Shown here piece after piece: positions 10,439 to 21,543 of a stretch of 64,000 nt of DNA (the first letter of the stretch is position 1; each line of letters begins with the position of its first letter). This DNA is from Antrodiella citrinella. Taxonomy: Eukaryota; Basidiomycota; Agaricomycetes; Polyporales; Steccherinaceae. The stretch is from assembly GCA_004802725.1 (NCBI GenBank), contig SGPM01000010.1:62001-126000 (forward strand), given 5' to 3'. A model generated the notes under the pieces. The model was not told where the DNA came from, ran no database searches, and saw nothing but the letters and a program-made list of their open reading frames with translations. The position numbers and the translations under genes were made by a program.

Positions 10439-13400
10439 ATGAAGGACCCTATGGGGCTCTCTGAAGCCTCTTCACCGGACCCCATGGCAGGCAGCGACGA
10501 CCGTCACCCGCTCATCCTTCTGCTGTCTGCGATCTTTTGGTTTTTCTGTACGTATTCCCATGGAGGCTGTACGCATGTTACATTGCTGAAGGGTTCCTGT
10601 TATGTGCAGTGTGGATCTTGTCATGGGCCAAATCGCTAGTCGCGTTTGCGACCATCTCGGTCCCTAGGTTTATATATTCGGTCTTGTCTTATTCTATGAC
10701 ATTGACTGTAAGTCTCTCCCTTCTCCTCACTCGTGTTAAGCTCACCTAGTACTTGTTTGCAGCTGAATTTCTGGTCCTTCGCTGTGATATTCGTGCTCTC
10801 GCTCGTGGCTTTCAATTACTGGATCCGGTTCCGGTATCTTAACAAGTACACCGACCTGAAGGAACCACCGTTGAAGAAGGCGGATGCGGAGGGACTTCAT
10901 CCCGACGTAAACACGCCAGAACAAGCCCCAGCATTTCACAACTACCTGGACGAGTTCTTGCAGGCGATTAGGGTGTTTGGGTTCTTGGAGAAACCGGTGC
11001 GTAAACACAGATCCTGTCATGGGAACTCGAATGCTGACTGCACTCCAGGTCTTCCATGAACTCGCTAGACATTTGCAAACACAGAGACTGGTTGCTGGAG
11101 ATAGTATATACCTCGACCAAGACAAGAGTTTCTACTGCGTTGTGGACGGCACTGTACAACTATTTGCTCCCACAGGCCAGCCAAGTCTAGAGGGTCAGAG
11201 TGGTACATGGGATGGAGAGGACATGAACGGATACCAACTTCTGAACGAAGTTGGTACGGGGGGCACCCTGTCCAGTTTGTTCACTATCCTGAGCCTCTTC
11301 ACGGAGAATGTCAAGATTAGCTGGAAGGATGGCGAAACGCCGGACGACGTTACTGAGGCTACCGAAGAGCCTTTACTCAATACCGACGAACGACCGCGCA
11401 CTCGACCGCGCAGGTCAGATTCGGACGTGTCTCAGTTCACTCTCAACTTTGACTCGCCGCACTCGCCGCGGGCACGAGCGCGAGGAGGCTCTGTTTCGTC
11501 ATCGGGCTCTACTATTCACGCAGCGGATGTGGCTTCACCGCAGACCCGGGCAGCAATGTCTCCCACTGGAGTTACTTTTTCCTCAGACTCTTCTGGGAGA
11601 ACGCGTCCCGCGAAGTATCCCAAGGAAGCACATGCATCTAGTCATTACGGCGTGGTTGCCAGAGCTTCGGAGGATAGCACGCTAGCTGTCATTCCAGCTG
11701 AAGCTTTCAGACGTCTCACCAAGAAATTTCCAAAGGCTACCGCGCACATTGTACAAGGTAGCTATATCGCGACTAGCATGTATGATGTGATCTCCTGTGC
11801 TAACTCATTACACGCAGTCATTCTGACGCGTTTCTCTCGCGTCACGTTCAATGCTGCGCACAAGTATCTTGGTCTCACCTCCGAGGTCCTTCGGACAGAG
11901 AAAGCAATCAACGACATCGCCTGTCATCCGTTACCCCCCTCGTTCTACGCAGGCGGAGGATTAAAGCACCTCCGGCAGCGTTTTGACGGGGTATCTCACG
12001 ACGATGACAACGAAAGCGACTATTTCAGCTACTCGTCTAGGAATTCATCCCGGGCGTCCGTCAATCGAGAGTCCTCTGAATCAGATCCAGCGACCAAGTT
12101 CACTGACAGTCCTTCGCATTCTCGCCTTAGTTCAAGTTCCAAGGCGTCCTCCCACCAAATAGTTCAAGCCGGTGACCTGCATAGCTCTGCAATCTACTCA
12201 TCCGACAATTTCCGGCCTGTGTCTCGGTCCAGAAACTCTCTGTACACGCCTAAGTTATCCAGTATGGAGCTTGACGATGAGGTTCATGGCATCAAGCCCC
12301 CCACTGTTGGAGATGACTTCGACTTGCGAGATGCTGTCATGTCGTGTATCGCAAAATCTATCGGACTTCTGCAGCCACCATTGAGCGGCGGAGAATCAGT
12401 GGAGGCGTCACCAGCATTCCCTCCAAGCGACGCAGGTGACCGCACAAACGGACACTTCAGATCGTCGTTCGGCTCGCTGTCTCTCTTAGAGATGGCTGAC
12501 GATGCGTCTTCTAGCATGACGGGCTCTACCAGTTCCATGACCGCCGACGGATACATGAGCGGTCTGGATAATGAAGTCGAGATTCTCTTCTTCCCTGCTG
12601 GTGCCATTCTCGCGAAAGCTGGGGAGATGAACAGCGGTATGTTGTATTCGCGATCATCCGACATTAAAAAAAGTCTGACAGTGCACTTAGGTCTCTTCTA
12701 CGTGATCGAGGGATTCTTGGATATTCTACTGCCATCGGATGTGAAGGAGCCCGCCCCACGCCCCCAACCTCAACGAGCGAATGCCAAGCCGCGACCACCA
12801 AAGGACACCACTACTCCCAAAGCTTCGGAGCATCAATACAAGGATAAGTCGCGCAAACCTCTCTTCACAGTGAAATCCGGTGGTATTGCCGGTTACTTGT
12901 GTATGTTCTTCGAGCTCTTGGATAGGATATATCTGATCTTTAGAACAGCGTCACTATGCAACACTCCCTCTTACGTCGACATTCAGGCCAAGACCGATAC
13001 TTACGTTGGATTTCTTCCGTCTCATGCCTTGGAGCGATTGCTGGAGAAGAGACCCATCGTCCTCCTGACTTTGGCCAAACGTCTCATTTCACTGCTCTCC
13101 CCTTTGGGTGAGTGTGTTTCTCATACATCTAGAAATCCTGTTAACTTTGACCTTCCAGTGCTTCACATCGACGGTTCATTGGACTGGGTGCAAGTTAATG
13201 CTGGGCAAGTTCTCTGGCGTCCCGGAGATGTCAGCGACAGTTTCTACATCGTCATCAATGGTCGATTGCGAACAATCGGTGACAAGGAGGGTGGTGGGGT
13301 CGACATCATTGCTGAATACGGTCAAGGAGACACAGTGGGAGAACTGGATGTCATCACAAGTTCAGAAAGGAGTACGACGCTCCATGCTATTCGAGATACC

Positions 13401-15892
13401 GAGCTTATAAGGATGCCTCAAACGCTGTTCAATGCTATATCTTCGAGGTATGATTCTTATATTGTTTGCAGTATACTGTGTTCTGACCGTCAATCCAGAA
13501 ACCCTAGGACTACCGCCCAGTATGTTTGCCTCGTATCGATTGAGATCGTGACATCACTTATCACTTCCACAGGCTCCTCCGAATGATTGCCTCCCGCGTC
13601 AAGGACGAAGCAGATTCTTCCGCTAGAGGAGTTCCTTCTGAAGTATCCCGTAGTAACATCAACTTGAAGACCGTCGCCATTCTCCCCGCAACTCGCAATG
13701 TTCCTGTAGATGCATTTAGCCGCAAGCTACACGCTGCTCTCGAGAGCATTGGAGCACCAACATCGTACCTGAACCAGTCTTCTGTTTCAAATCATTTGGG
13801 ACGTCATGCATTCACTCGCATGGGTAAGCTTAAAGCTGCCGGCTGGTTAGCTGAACAAGAGCAGAAATACCGCATTGTCTTGTATGTTGCCGATTCTTCG
13901 GTCAATAGCGCGTGGACACAAACGTGCATCCGACAAGTAAGCGTGCATTCTTCGGTACACTGTCTAGATCAAACTCTGACGAGATCCAAAAAGGCCGATT
14001 ATGTTATGGTCATAGGAATGGGCGAGGATCCCTCCTTAGGAGAATATGAGCGTCTTCTTCTTTCAATGAAGACCACCGCCCGGAAGGAGCTCGTACTGCT
14101 TCACCCCGATCGCGCTGTGACTCCAGGCTCTACCCGCGAGTGGCTCAAGGTATGTTCTCTAGTACCGGGACGTCTTCGTTGGCTCATTATTCTCACAGAC
14201 ACGCCCATGGATACACCGGCACATGCATGTCGAGCTAGCGGTACGTCATTTTCCGTGTCCCATCCCGGGGCCGTCCATTGATCTGGAACGCACCAGGGCC
14301 TTCTTGTACCTGTGCAAAGACCTACACCACATCCACAAGATCCAGCTGCGGTCACAGCGCTCAAGAATTTGAAGGAACGGGTGCAGAGCGGGATCCAGAG
14401 ATATCGAGGAGGTGCCACAGGTCCACGCCCTGCGCGCAGCGCGCACTCGAACGATTTCGCACGACTGGCCAGGAGGATATGCGGCAAGTCCATTGGTCTG
14501 GTGTTGGGCGGCGGTGGAGCGCGTGGAATCTCCCATCTGGTAAGACTCTCGGATTCTATGTTGTTCAGTTAGCGGTGCTTACAAGGTATTGTAGGGCGTT
14601 ATACGTGCTTTGGAGGAGTACGGTATACCCATAGACCACATATCAGGTACGCTTGTTTACTTTCTTCGAAGTCCGCTATGCTCAACAGCTTGGTGTAGGC
14701 ACGAGTATTGGAGCATTTGTCGGTGGTCTCTACGCCAGAGAGGCCGACCTCATATCTACATCTGGTCGGACGAAACAATTCAGCGGACGGATGGGCAACA
14801 TTTGGCGGACGCTGTCAGATGTCACATACCCTCTCGTCGCGTATACCACAGTGAGCCAGATCACATTGCTAGCGACTCTGTTCTGACAAGTTTCTGTAGG
14901 GTCACGAGTTCAACAGATCAATTTACAAGGCCTTCTATGACCTTCACATTGAAGACATGTGGCTACCATTCTTTTGTAACTCTACCAACATCAATACCTC
15001 GACTATGGACATCCATGAGACAGGCTACGCCTGGCGATATATTCGTAGGTACACATACGTGCTCGTTCTGTGCAGATGCTCATCTCCGGCTCGTAGGTGC
15101 ATCCATGACTCTCGTTGGTCTGCTCCCTCCGCTTTGCGAGAATGGTAACATGCTCGTAGACGGTGGATATAGTGAGTGCTACACGTCTATGTTCGACTGA
15201 AGCCCTTTTAACATGCGATCCCTTGTAGTTGATAATCTTCCGGTATGCATCAACCGCATATATGCTTAGACAATGAGCTCATGCTATTTGCAGGTTTCCA
15301 CCATGATGTCCATGGGAGCTAGTGCAGTCATCGCGTCAGATGTCGGCTCGGTGAGTGGACCGAAAGCTCGCCTCAACACCTGACTGAATGCGTGGTCAGA
15401 TTGACGACAATTCACCGCGTAATTTTGGAGACTCGGTTTCCGGATGGTGGCTGCTTGTCAACCGTTTCAATCCTTTCTCCAACGCGAAGAATGTACCTGC
15501 GATTACAGAGATCCAGAGTCGTCTAGCATAGTAAGTCACTGGCTTTTCTTGTACGTATGTGTATTGACAATTACGATTGTCCAGTGTATCCAGCGTCAAG
15601 ACCCTGGAGGAGGCCAAAGTTGCCCGCGGATGCCTTTACATGCAGATGCCAGTACAGCAGGTACGTTCCTCTGTATATCTGGCACATGCGCACACTTCTT
15701 ACGTTTATACAGTATGGTACCCTCCAGTTTAGCAAATTCGAGGATATCCAGAGGGATGGCTACCACGCTGCCATGGAGTTCTTGAGAAAGTGGGATGAGG
15801 AGGGCCTGCTTCCGTCGCCGTTCATCGGAGACAAGACGATGGCACGAGTCAGCAAATCAAGGGGCAGAAGCGCAAGACGGAACTCCATCTGA
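10439..15892 (+). CDS. NTE1: Lysophospholipase NTE1 (patatin-like, cNMP-binding domains)
   Basis: ER phospholipase B deacylating phosphatidylcholine. Model of 22 exons: 10439..10547, 10610..10707, 10763..10996, 11049..11757, 11818..12636, 12691..12900, 12949..13107, 13159..13447, 13499..13519, 13573..13936, 13994..14149, 14199..14240, 14297..14539, 14595..14646, 14699..14850, 14900..15044, 15097..15171, 15229..15242, 15294..15350, 15400..15530, 15585..15660, 15713..15892; 1444 aa. Two N-terminal membrane helices; cyclic-nucleotide-binding-like domains near 148-270 and 780-870 separated by a Ser-rich linker; patatin domain with oxyanion loop VLGGGGARG (about 1140), nucleophile elbow GTSIG (about 1170) and catalytic DGG (about 1290). 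Exons 9 (21 nt) and 18 (14 nt) are very small. Four consecutive introns (11758-13158) are multiples of three and open, so an unspliced reading runs through. Confidence 0.95.
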
Positions 15893-16305
15893 GATTTGGT
15901 TCATTGTAACATTATTCGCATCTGACGCATTTGTATGATATCCATTCACATCCACAGTTGAATTCTGCATGATTAGGAATAACAATCATTTTGTGACCAC
16001 GCTTATGTCGTGAAAGACAAGAAGATGATTCTGACGGAGCACATATTCCAACATCTGGTCCATCATGAGGACATCCACGCCCAGCGCCACAGCTATCAAT
16101 CGCTCACGCCGCACAACTTCGAGAGGAGATCCTCCGATTTCGTTACGCTCTGATCTCCTGCACTGGCAACAGGTGACCATGATTTCTTGCCGCGAGAACG
16201 GGTATATAACGGACTCCTGGCGAGGATGTTGCAACCCGTGTATCCCCCACCTCAAGAAAGCAAGTTGTATCGGACAAGGTCATAACGCAGGTACCCCAAC
16301 CCCGA
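15893..16305. other. Intergenic region downstream of NTE1
   Basis: 413 bp between NTE1 and the dsRBD microprotein gene. I see no supported gene or repeat. Confidence 0.4.
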
Positions 16306-16675
16306 ATGGACTTCGACGCTCGCATAGGCACTTATACTTTCAAACCCTGGTCCCCTCTGTGGGGCTACCTCCCTCAGATCAACGAGTGGGGTAGAGGGCA
16401 AGTTCAGTGGCACGTCGCGCGGGTTGGGGGACCAGACCACGTCCCGCAATTCCAAGCTGTGCCTATCTGTGAGTACTTCCACCTCTAAAATGTGTCACAT
16501 ACTCACGTAATGAGGCTTCAGGGTATGGTCAGCCCCTTGTTCAATACACTTGTTGGGGATACACCAAAAAAGCTGCCAAAGAGTCAGCGGCAAGAGCCAT
16601 GGCGCTCAGCGGCCATTGCGTATGTCGTCCGTCCTATGTATCGCTAGGTCCGAAGCTAACCTATGGTTCCAGTGA
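16306..16675 (+). CDS. dsRNA-binding-domain microprotein
   Basis: Model 16306..16468, 16522..16619, 16673..16675, 87 aa. Across intron 1 the protein carries a double-stranded RNA-binding-domain signature: the GGPDHVPQFQAV strand segment, then GYTKKAAKESAARAMAL, matching the KKxAK/AAxxAL second helix that binds the dsRNA backbone. The domain fills almost the whole protein, so it would be a lone dsRBD. After the second exon a GT-AG intron leads directly into TGA, so the stop codon is the first codon of exon 3. If that intron is not removed, the frame instead runs about 112 codons into a non-conserved tail ending near 16955. Role unknown; lone dsRBDs can bind structured RNA or dimerise with other dsRBD proteins. 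Confidence 0.65.
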
Positions 16676-17172
16676 ACGTGTTCCGCGCTCTGCTCCCACA
16701 CTCACTACCAAAGTTGAAATTTTATCCCTCCGAAATCGGAGTTCTTGTCGTTTGTCGTTGATAATTGGGGAGCCGAACATTTTGCTATCATGGCAAAGTG
16801 TCCTGCTCCCGGCTATTGTCTGTGCATCCGTCCTCTCGAGCGAGTCGACGTCTGATCAGAAGATAGTCCGGGCCCAGCTGACGCGTAGACCACGGTGTCC
16901 ACGTTGCAGTGGGGTTGCCGCCGTAGTAAGGCCAGTAGTAGTATGTTCAAGTTAGTCCCATATGAGCAGTGATCACTGTCATATGTCCTAGCTTCGCACT
17001 TTGCAATGCTATGTCGTGTTGTCTCTCCGATAATATCAGTTTCATATATGAATGAAAGTCGTGAACACACTACAGACTCGAGTGGTCGGTAGATGGATGT
17101 TGTAGATAGTGCTTTACATGATCGAGATCAATAAAGACGCGACTGAGTTGGGGCGTCTTCTTCGCCGCGAAC
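16676..17172. other. Intergenic region upstream of VPS33
   Basis: 497 bp without a supported gene; contains the VPS33 promoter and the 3' flank of the dsRBD microprotein. Confidence 0.4.
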
Positions 17173-19844
17173 ATGGCAGCGGCTTCGACCTCCTCAACCG
17201 CGGATGACCAGACTTCACGACCCAGCCATGACACAGACACTCCTCTAGATATATCGGTACTGAAGGAAATAGCAAGGAAGGGGCTAGTGGATGCTTTGAA
17301 CGCAGTACGTCGCGTCGCGTGCTTCTGAGCTATCGTCCATTCATATATGTGCGCAGGTGAATGGTGCCAAGACGTTAGTTCTCGACCCGTCTTTGGCAGG
17401 ACCTCTAGGGTTGGTGACGGAGGTTTCTCTGTTGAAGGTAAGTGCCATAGGACTGTATGCACTGAATGGTGACCTCATACTCCGTTAGCATCATGGTGTC
17501 GACAAGATGTTCTGGCTTGAGCCAGGTCCTCTCTCCGCAACTACCACTAATATTGTATACCTATGTCGGCCGATGATCAAATGGATAAAGATTGTGGCAG
17601 GTATGTATTTCAGCACCTATCATACTCCGCCGTCGCTGAAGACCGTCCCCGCAGACCAGATTAAGCGACACGGCCGAGAGTCCCAAAAGCACAATTACAC
17701 ATTACTTCTGGTACCTCGGACGTCAACACTTGTCAGCAGGATCTTGGAAGAGGAGGGAGTGCTAGGAGACGTGACGATCTCATCCTACAATCTGCAGTTC
17801 ATTCCGCTCGCGGAGGACGTCTTGTCGCTGGAGAATGACTGGGCATTCAAGGAGATCTGGGTGGTATGTTGGTTCTTATGCCGTGACAACAATTGCAAGG
17901 TATGACAAGTCTACGCAGGATGGAGACGAGACTGTCATCTTCAACTCTATGCAAGCTCTGCTCTCACTGCAGAAGTTGTACGGCCTGTTTCCGCGGATAG
18001 TCGGGAAGGGTGATTACGCTTCGGTGAGTTCAAATACTCGCAGATGTCTGCAGTCAGCCTTACTCATTCTTTTATCAGAAACTTGCCAACCTCCTCACTC
18101 GGTATAATCAAGGCCAAGGCACAACCGCTGCTGGCAAAGTTTCTTCGGAGAAATTGGATTCGCTCGTCATCCTCGACCGTCGAGTAGACATGATCACCCC
18201 GCTGCTGACACAGCTGACGTATGCAGGGCTCATGGACGAACTCATTGGCATCACAAACTGTACGTTCTATCAGACTTGACCCGTGTGTCTCAGACTGACA
18301 CATCGCAGCACATATGGAGATACCCATCTCTCTTCTCAACGCAAGCACTGCGCCGCCAGCTGCCTCGGGACCATCTACGTCACCGAGTACAGGTACATCG
18401 GTCCCTGTATCCCTAAGTAAGGAGAAGAAGAAGAAGCACCATCTTACCACTGCTACCGATCCGTTACTGTCCGAGCTGCAAGACCTGAATTTCTCAGCCG
18501 TGGGCAAGAAGCTGAACTCAGTTGCGCGTCGACTGGATGAAGATTACAAGGTGCGGTTGCTGGTCGGAATACTCGTGCAGGCACAGCTTTTGACGCTTCG
18601 ATTTAGCTCAGACACCAGGCGACAACGGTTTCACAGCTACGGGACTTTGTCGGGAAGCTCGGTGGACTCCAGTCTGAACACCAGTCGCTGAGGTTGCGTG
18701 AGTACTGTGTCACTCTCGTTACATCGAGCAGCTAATATAGGACTCATAGATACCGGTCTCTCTGAACTCCTTGTACCTCAGACACGGACGGAAGAGTTCA
18801 ACAAGTCCCTCGAGATACAGCAGAGTAAGTTCTTTCGTCGCTGTCCTGGCCATTGCACTAAAACTTGCCCGTCAGATCTATTGGCATCCTATGATGTGAA
18901 CAATCAGATCAGCGCAATTGAAGACCTGATATCACAAGGCGCAGACATGCAAGTCGTTGTTCGACTGTTATGTCTAGCTAGTATCACCGCCGGTGGTATC
19001 AAAGGCAAGACACTAGAGAACATTAAGCGGGAGCTTCTGCAGGTATGTTCAGTTGATTGAAGGTTTCTACATTAGGCTGACTGATAGTGTTAAGGCGTAC
19101 GGGTACAACTACCTTCCTTTACTGCTTTCTCTTGCGGCACCGCCGTTAGCGGCTCTCCTACCAAACCCACTACCACCGACGGCTCCACCTGCACTCACTG
19201 CCTCCAAATACCCTTTCACTGCCCTGCGGAAGTCACTGCGCTTACTGATCGAGGACAATGAGATTGAGGAGCTCGAGAACGACATCAGCTATGTGTACTC
19301 AGGATGGGCACCAATTAGCGTTCGGCTCGTGCAATGTGTTGCGCAGAAAGGGGGTGTGTTGAGCAACCCCGCTGAGAAGGAGAAGAAGGGTGGGGAGGAC
19401 GGGGATTCAAAGAAGGGGAAAGAACACAGCGTCGGAAGAGCACAAGCGCATCCTATCATTGGTTGGAAAGGCTTTGAGGACGTTGTTGCGAGTATACCTG
19501 GCGAGACTGTGGACTTGGTGCAGAGCCTACCGAGCAGCGTGGAAGGAGGTGTCCCGGCTTTGTCAAGTTTGAGTAAGTGCCGCGGATGGATTATTCCCTG
19601 CTTGACGTCGTACTGAAACATTTCGGTAGTGTTACCCAGGGAACAGTCTACAACTACCGTGGTCTTCTTCCTCGGGGGATGCACGTACACTGAGATCGCA
19701 GCCCTTCGGTGGGTGGGAAGGCAGAACAAGGGACGTAAGTTCCTGATCGCTACGACGGGGATTGTCAGTGGGAAGACTATGATAGAGAGCATTGCAGGGA
19801 CCAGTACACCGACTGGCGGGGCTTNAAAGGAGGCAGGACTGTGA
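17173..19844 (+). CDS. VPS33: Vacuolar protein sorting protein VPS33 (Sec1/Munc18 family)
   Basis: SM-family subunit of the HOPS/CORVET tethering complexes, acting at endosome and vacuole membrane fusion. Model of 12 exons: 17173..17304, 17357..17437, 17489..17600, 17655..17863, 17919..18023, 18079..18259, 18309..18550, 18607..18697, 18750..18824, 18876..19042, 19095..19572, 19630..19844; 695 aa. Family features: [53 protein letters not shown] (across intron 7), [21 protein letters not shown] segment, and the C-terminal [18 protein letters not shown] lysine- and proline-rich insert (KEKKKKHH) lies mid-protein. Base 19825 is N, within codon 19824-19826 (TNA), so the last six residues are uncertain: two of the four possible bases would give a stop there. 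Confidence 0.95.
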
Positions 19845-20681
19845 AACAGCATTGTAGTACACGAACCTATTGGACTCGGATTGCGTTACCAATTGATGCG
19901 TGGGCGGTCACGGTGACGCGACGCGTTTGTTTGTTTACATTCCCACGTTGCTTGTCTGCAGGACCCCGGTTGACCACGTGTGACCATGTTCGCGTCACGC
20001 GCTGTCACAGTGTGATGTTCACCTGGGCCGTGCGTTTTTGGCGGTCAACTGGTGTCTTCCATCGTCGGATTCGTCGTCCTGCTTGTTCTCCCTCTTCCTA
20101 TGGGTTGTCGCCCACTTATGGAATGGGTCTGCCGTGTGCTCTCGATGGCCTCTAGGTCCGGACACGAACCGTTGGACCAGGAACTCGTTACGTTCAGATC
20201 CGCTTGCGGCACTGTCCTTTCCGGAGTCTTATCGTCGTAATACAGCGGTATCATTTGTGGATCCGGATGTCAGGTCGTCTTCACCGTCTCCCTGTACGTT
20301 GCACAGTGCTCTCCTTCCATGCGCATGTCTTTGGGGGGTTCTGTGTCTCCTTGGAATTGCTGCTGTGCCAAGGAACATCCTTGCAGTCGTGTGTCTGGCG
20401 CTAGAGATGCTGGCGGTTAGAGCATGAGGTGGTGACCGGGGTCCTGTGTCACGATCGAACTTGAGAGTGTGGCAGGAGCATCTTCGTATAAGGACCCCTT
20501 AAGGTCGAGAATTATGTCTCTCCCTCTCTCCCTCTAACCACATCCTTCCCTCCTCCTAACTACTCCCTCGANCCTACCCCTAGGGAACTTCTCGTACGTC
20601 GTCCCCCACTATCTGAGGTCGTCGCCGTGCTAACACTCGCGTCCCCCGTTCCCGCACACAGCTGGCAATAGCCGTATAGCC
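19845..20681. promoter_or_regulatory. Promoter region of the small HMG-like gene
   Basis: 837 bp without a convincing gene. It contains a CACGTG element at 19975-19980, a pyrimidine-rich leader at about 20515-20570 (typical before highly transcribed basidiomycete genes), and an ambiguous base N at 20572. Short frames at 20038-20427 show no domain. Confidence 0.4.
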
Positions 20682-21030
20682 ATGGTTAATCAGACCGCTA
20701 AAAACGCGTCCGCGGACGCGCCGAAGAAGACCAAAAGCGGAAGTACGCATCGTGTTTTTTTATCTATGCATGGCGCTGTGGTCGCTAATATGGTTATCTC
20801 GCAGAGAAGGGCGGTGGAAAGAAGAAGCTGACGGAGTTCAACAAGTTCATGCAGACTGAGATTGCGAGGCTGAAGGAGGAGAACCCGGACTTGCCTCACA
20901 AGGAACGGTGCGTCTCAACTTTCGCTCGTCATCGTTGGAACTTTGTCGCTCACGATCATTCGTCCTCTTTTGTAGGTTCAAGCAGGTGGTTGACAACTGG
21001 AACAAGAAGAAGGAAAAGGACAAGGCCTAA
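20682..21030 (+). CDS. Small HMG/YABBY-like chromatin protein
   Basis: Model 20682..20742, 20805..20907, 20976..21030, 72 aa. The first third is Lys/Ala/Gly-rich (KKTKSG, KKGGGKKKL), followed by an HMG-box-like block TEFNKFMQTEIARLKEENPD then HKERFKQVVDNWNK. This resembles the small fungal proteins that match the YABBY/HMG profile (xxYNxFMxxEIxRLKxxNPxxxHKExFxxAAxxWxx). Likely nuclear and DNA-associated; no target can be inferred. Splicing brings KER and FKQ together exactly where the profile needs them, supporting intron 2. Confidence 0.8.
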
Positions 21031-21543
21031 ATGCATTCCATCCTGACGGTCCCCTGTGGTCGTCAAGATCATTGCGTCCCCACCTCACCTCACTTCTGGA
21101 CAGCCTTCGTTTCGCTCCATAATGTTATTGTTACCATTTCTCTAATTCCTGTCTGATCCGTTCTTTCGTCCTTCTTACCATGTGCGTTTGCGGTTCTTCC
21201 CTTGCCGTGTGTCTCATCCTGTGAATTATTACCAGTCTGCTTCGCTGCTGCTTTCGTGTCTTTTATCGCTGTACCTTATTGTTCGTTGCAATACAACTCG
21301 GTCAAATATGTCATGCACTCGTCGGATTGAGATATTATCGAAGAGTCGGTGGTATGGAGTATAGAAGTATTGCACGTTGGTTTGTTACATTACATACATA
21401 GGATGCAGAGCTAGAGACCACAATTTCTATAACACACCCATCTCACAAGAGGAAAATACAAGTTAGCAGTACAACAGTCAGTGTCAGCGAGATAGTAGCA
21501 GCAGTGGGATAGAAGAAAAACAGAGAATAGAAAAACATTATAG
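21031..21543. other. Convergent 3' region
   Basis: 513 bp between the small HMG-like gene (plus) and the F-box/LRR gene (minus). T-rich 3' UTR-like sequence only; no gene supported. Confidence 0.4.

Noticed and set aside
10977..13586. An 869-codon single open frame treated as an intronless gene
   Set aside because: It is NTE1 exons read through four open 3n introns; family motifs are restored only by splicing, and the frame's start lies inside exon 3.
19289..19852. 187-codon minus-strand open frame
   Set aside because: Antisense to the VPS33 3' exons and containing the ambiguous base; no motif.
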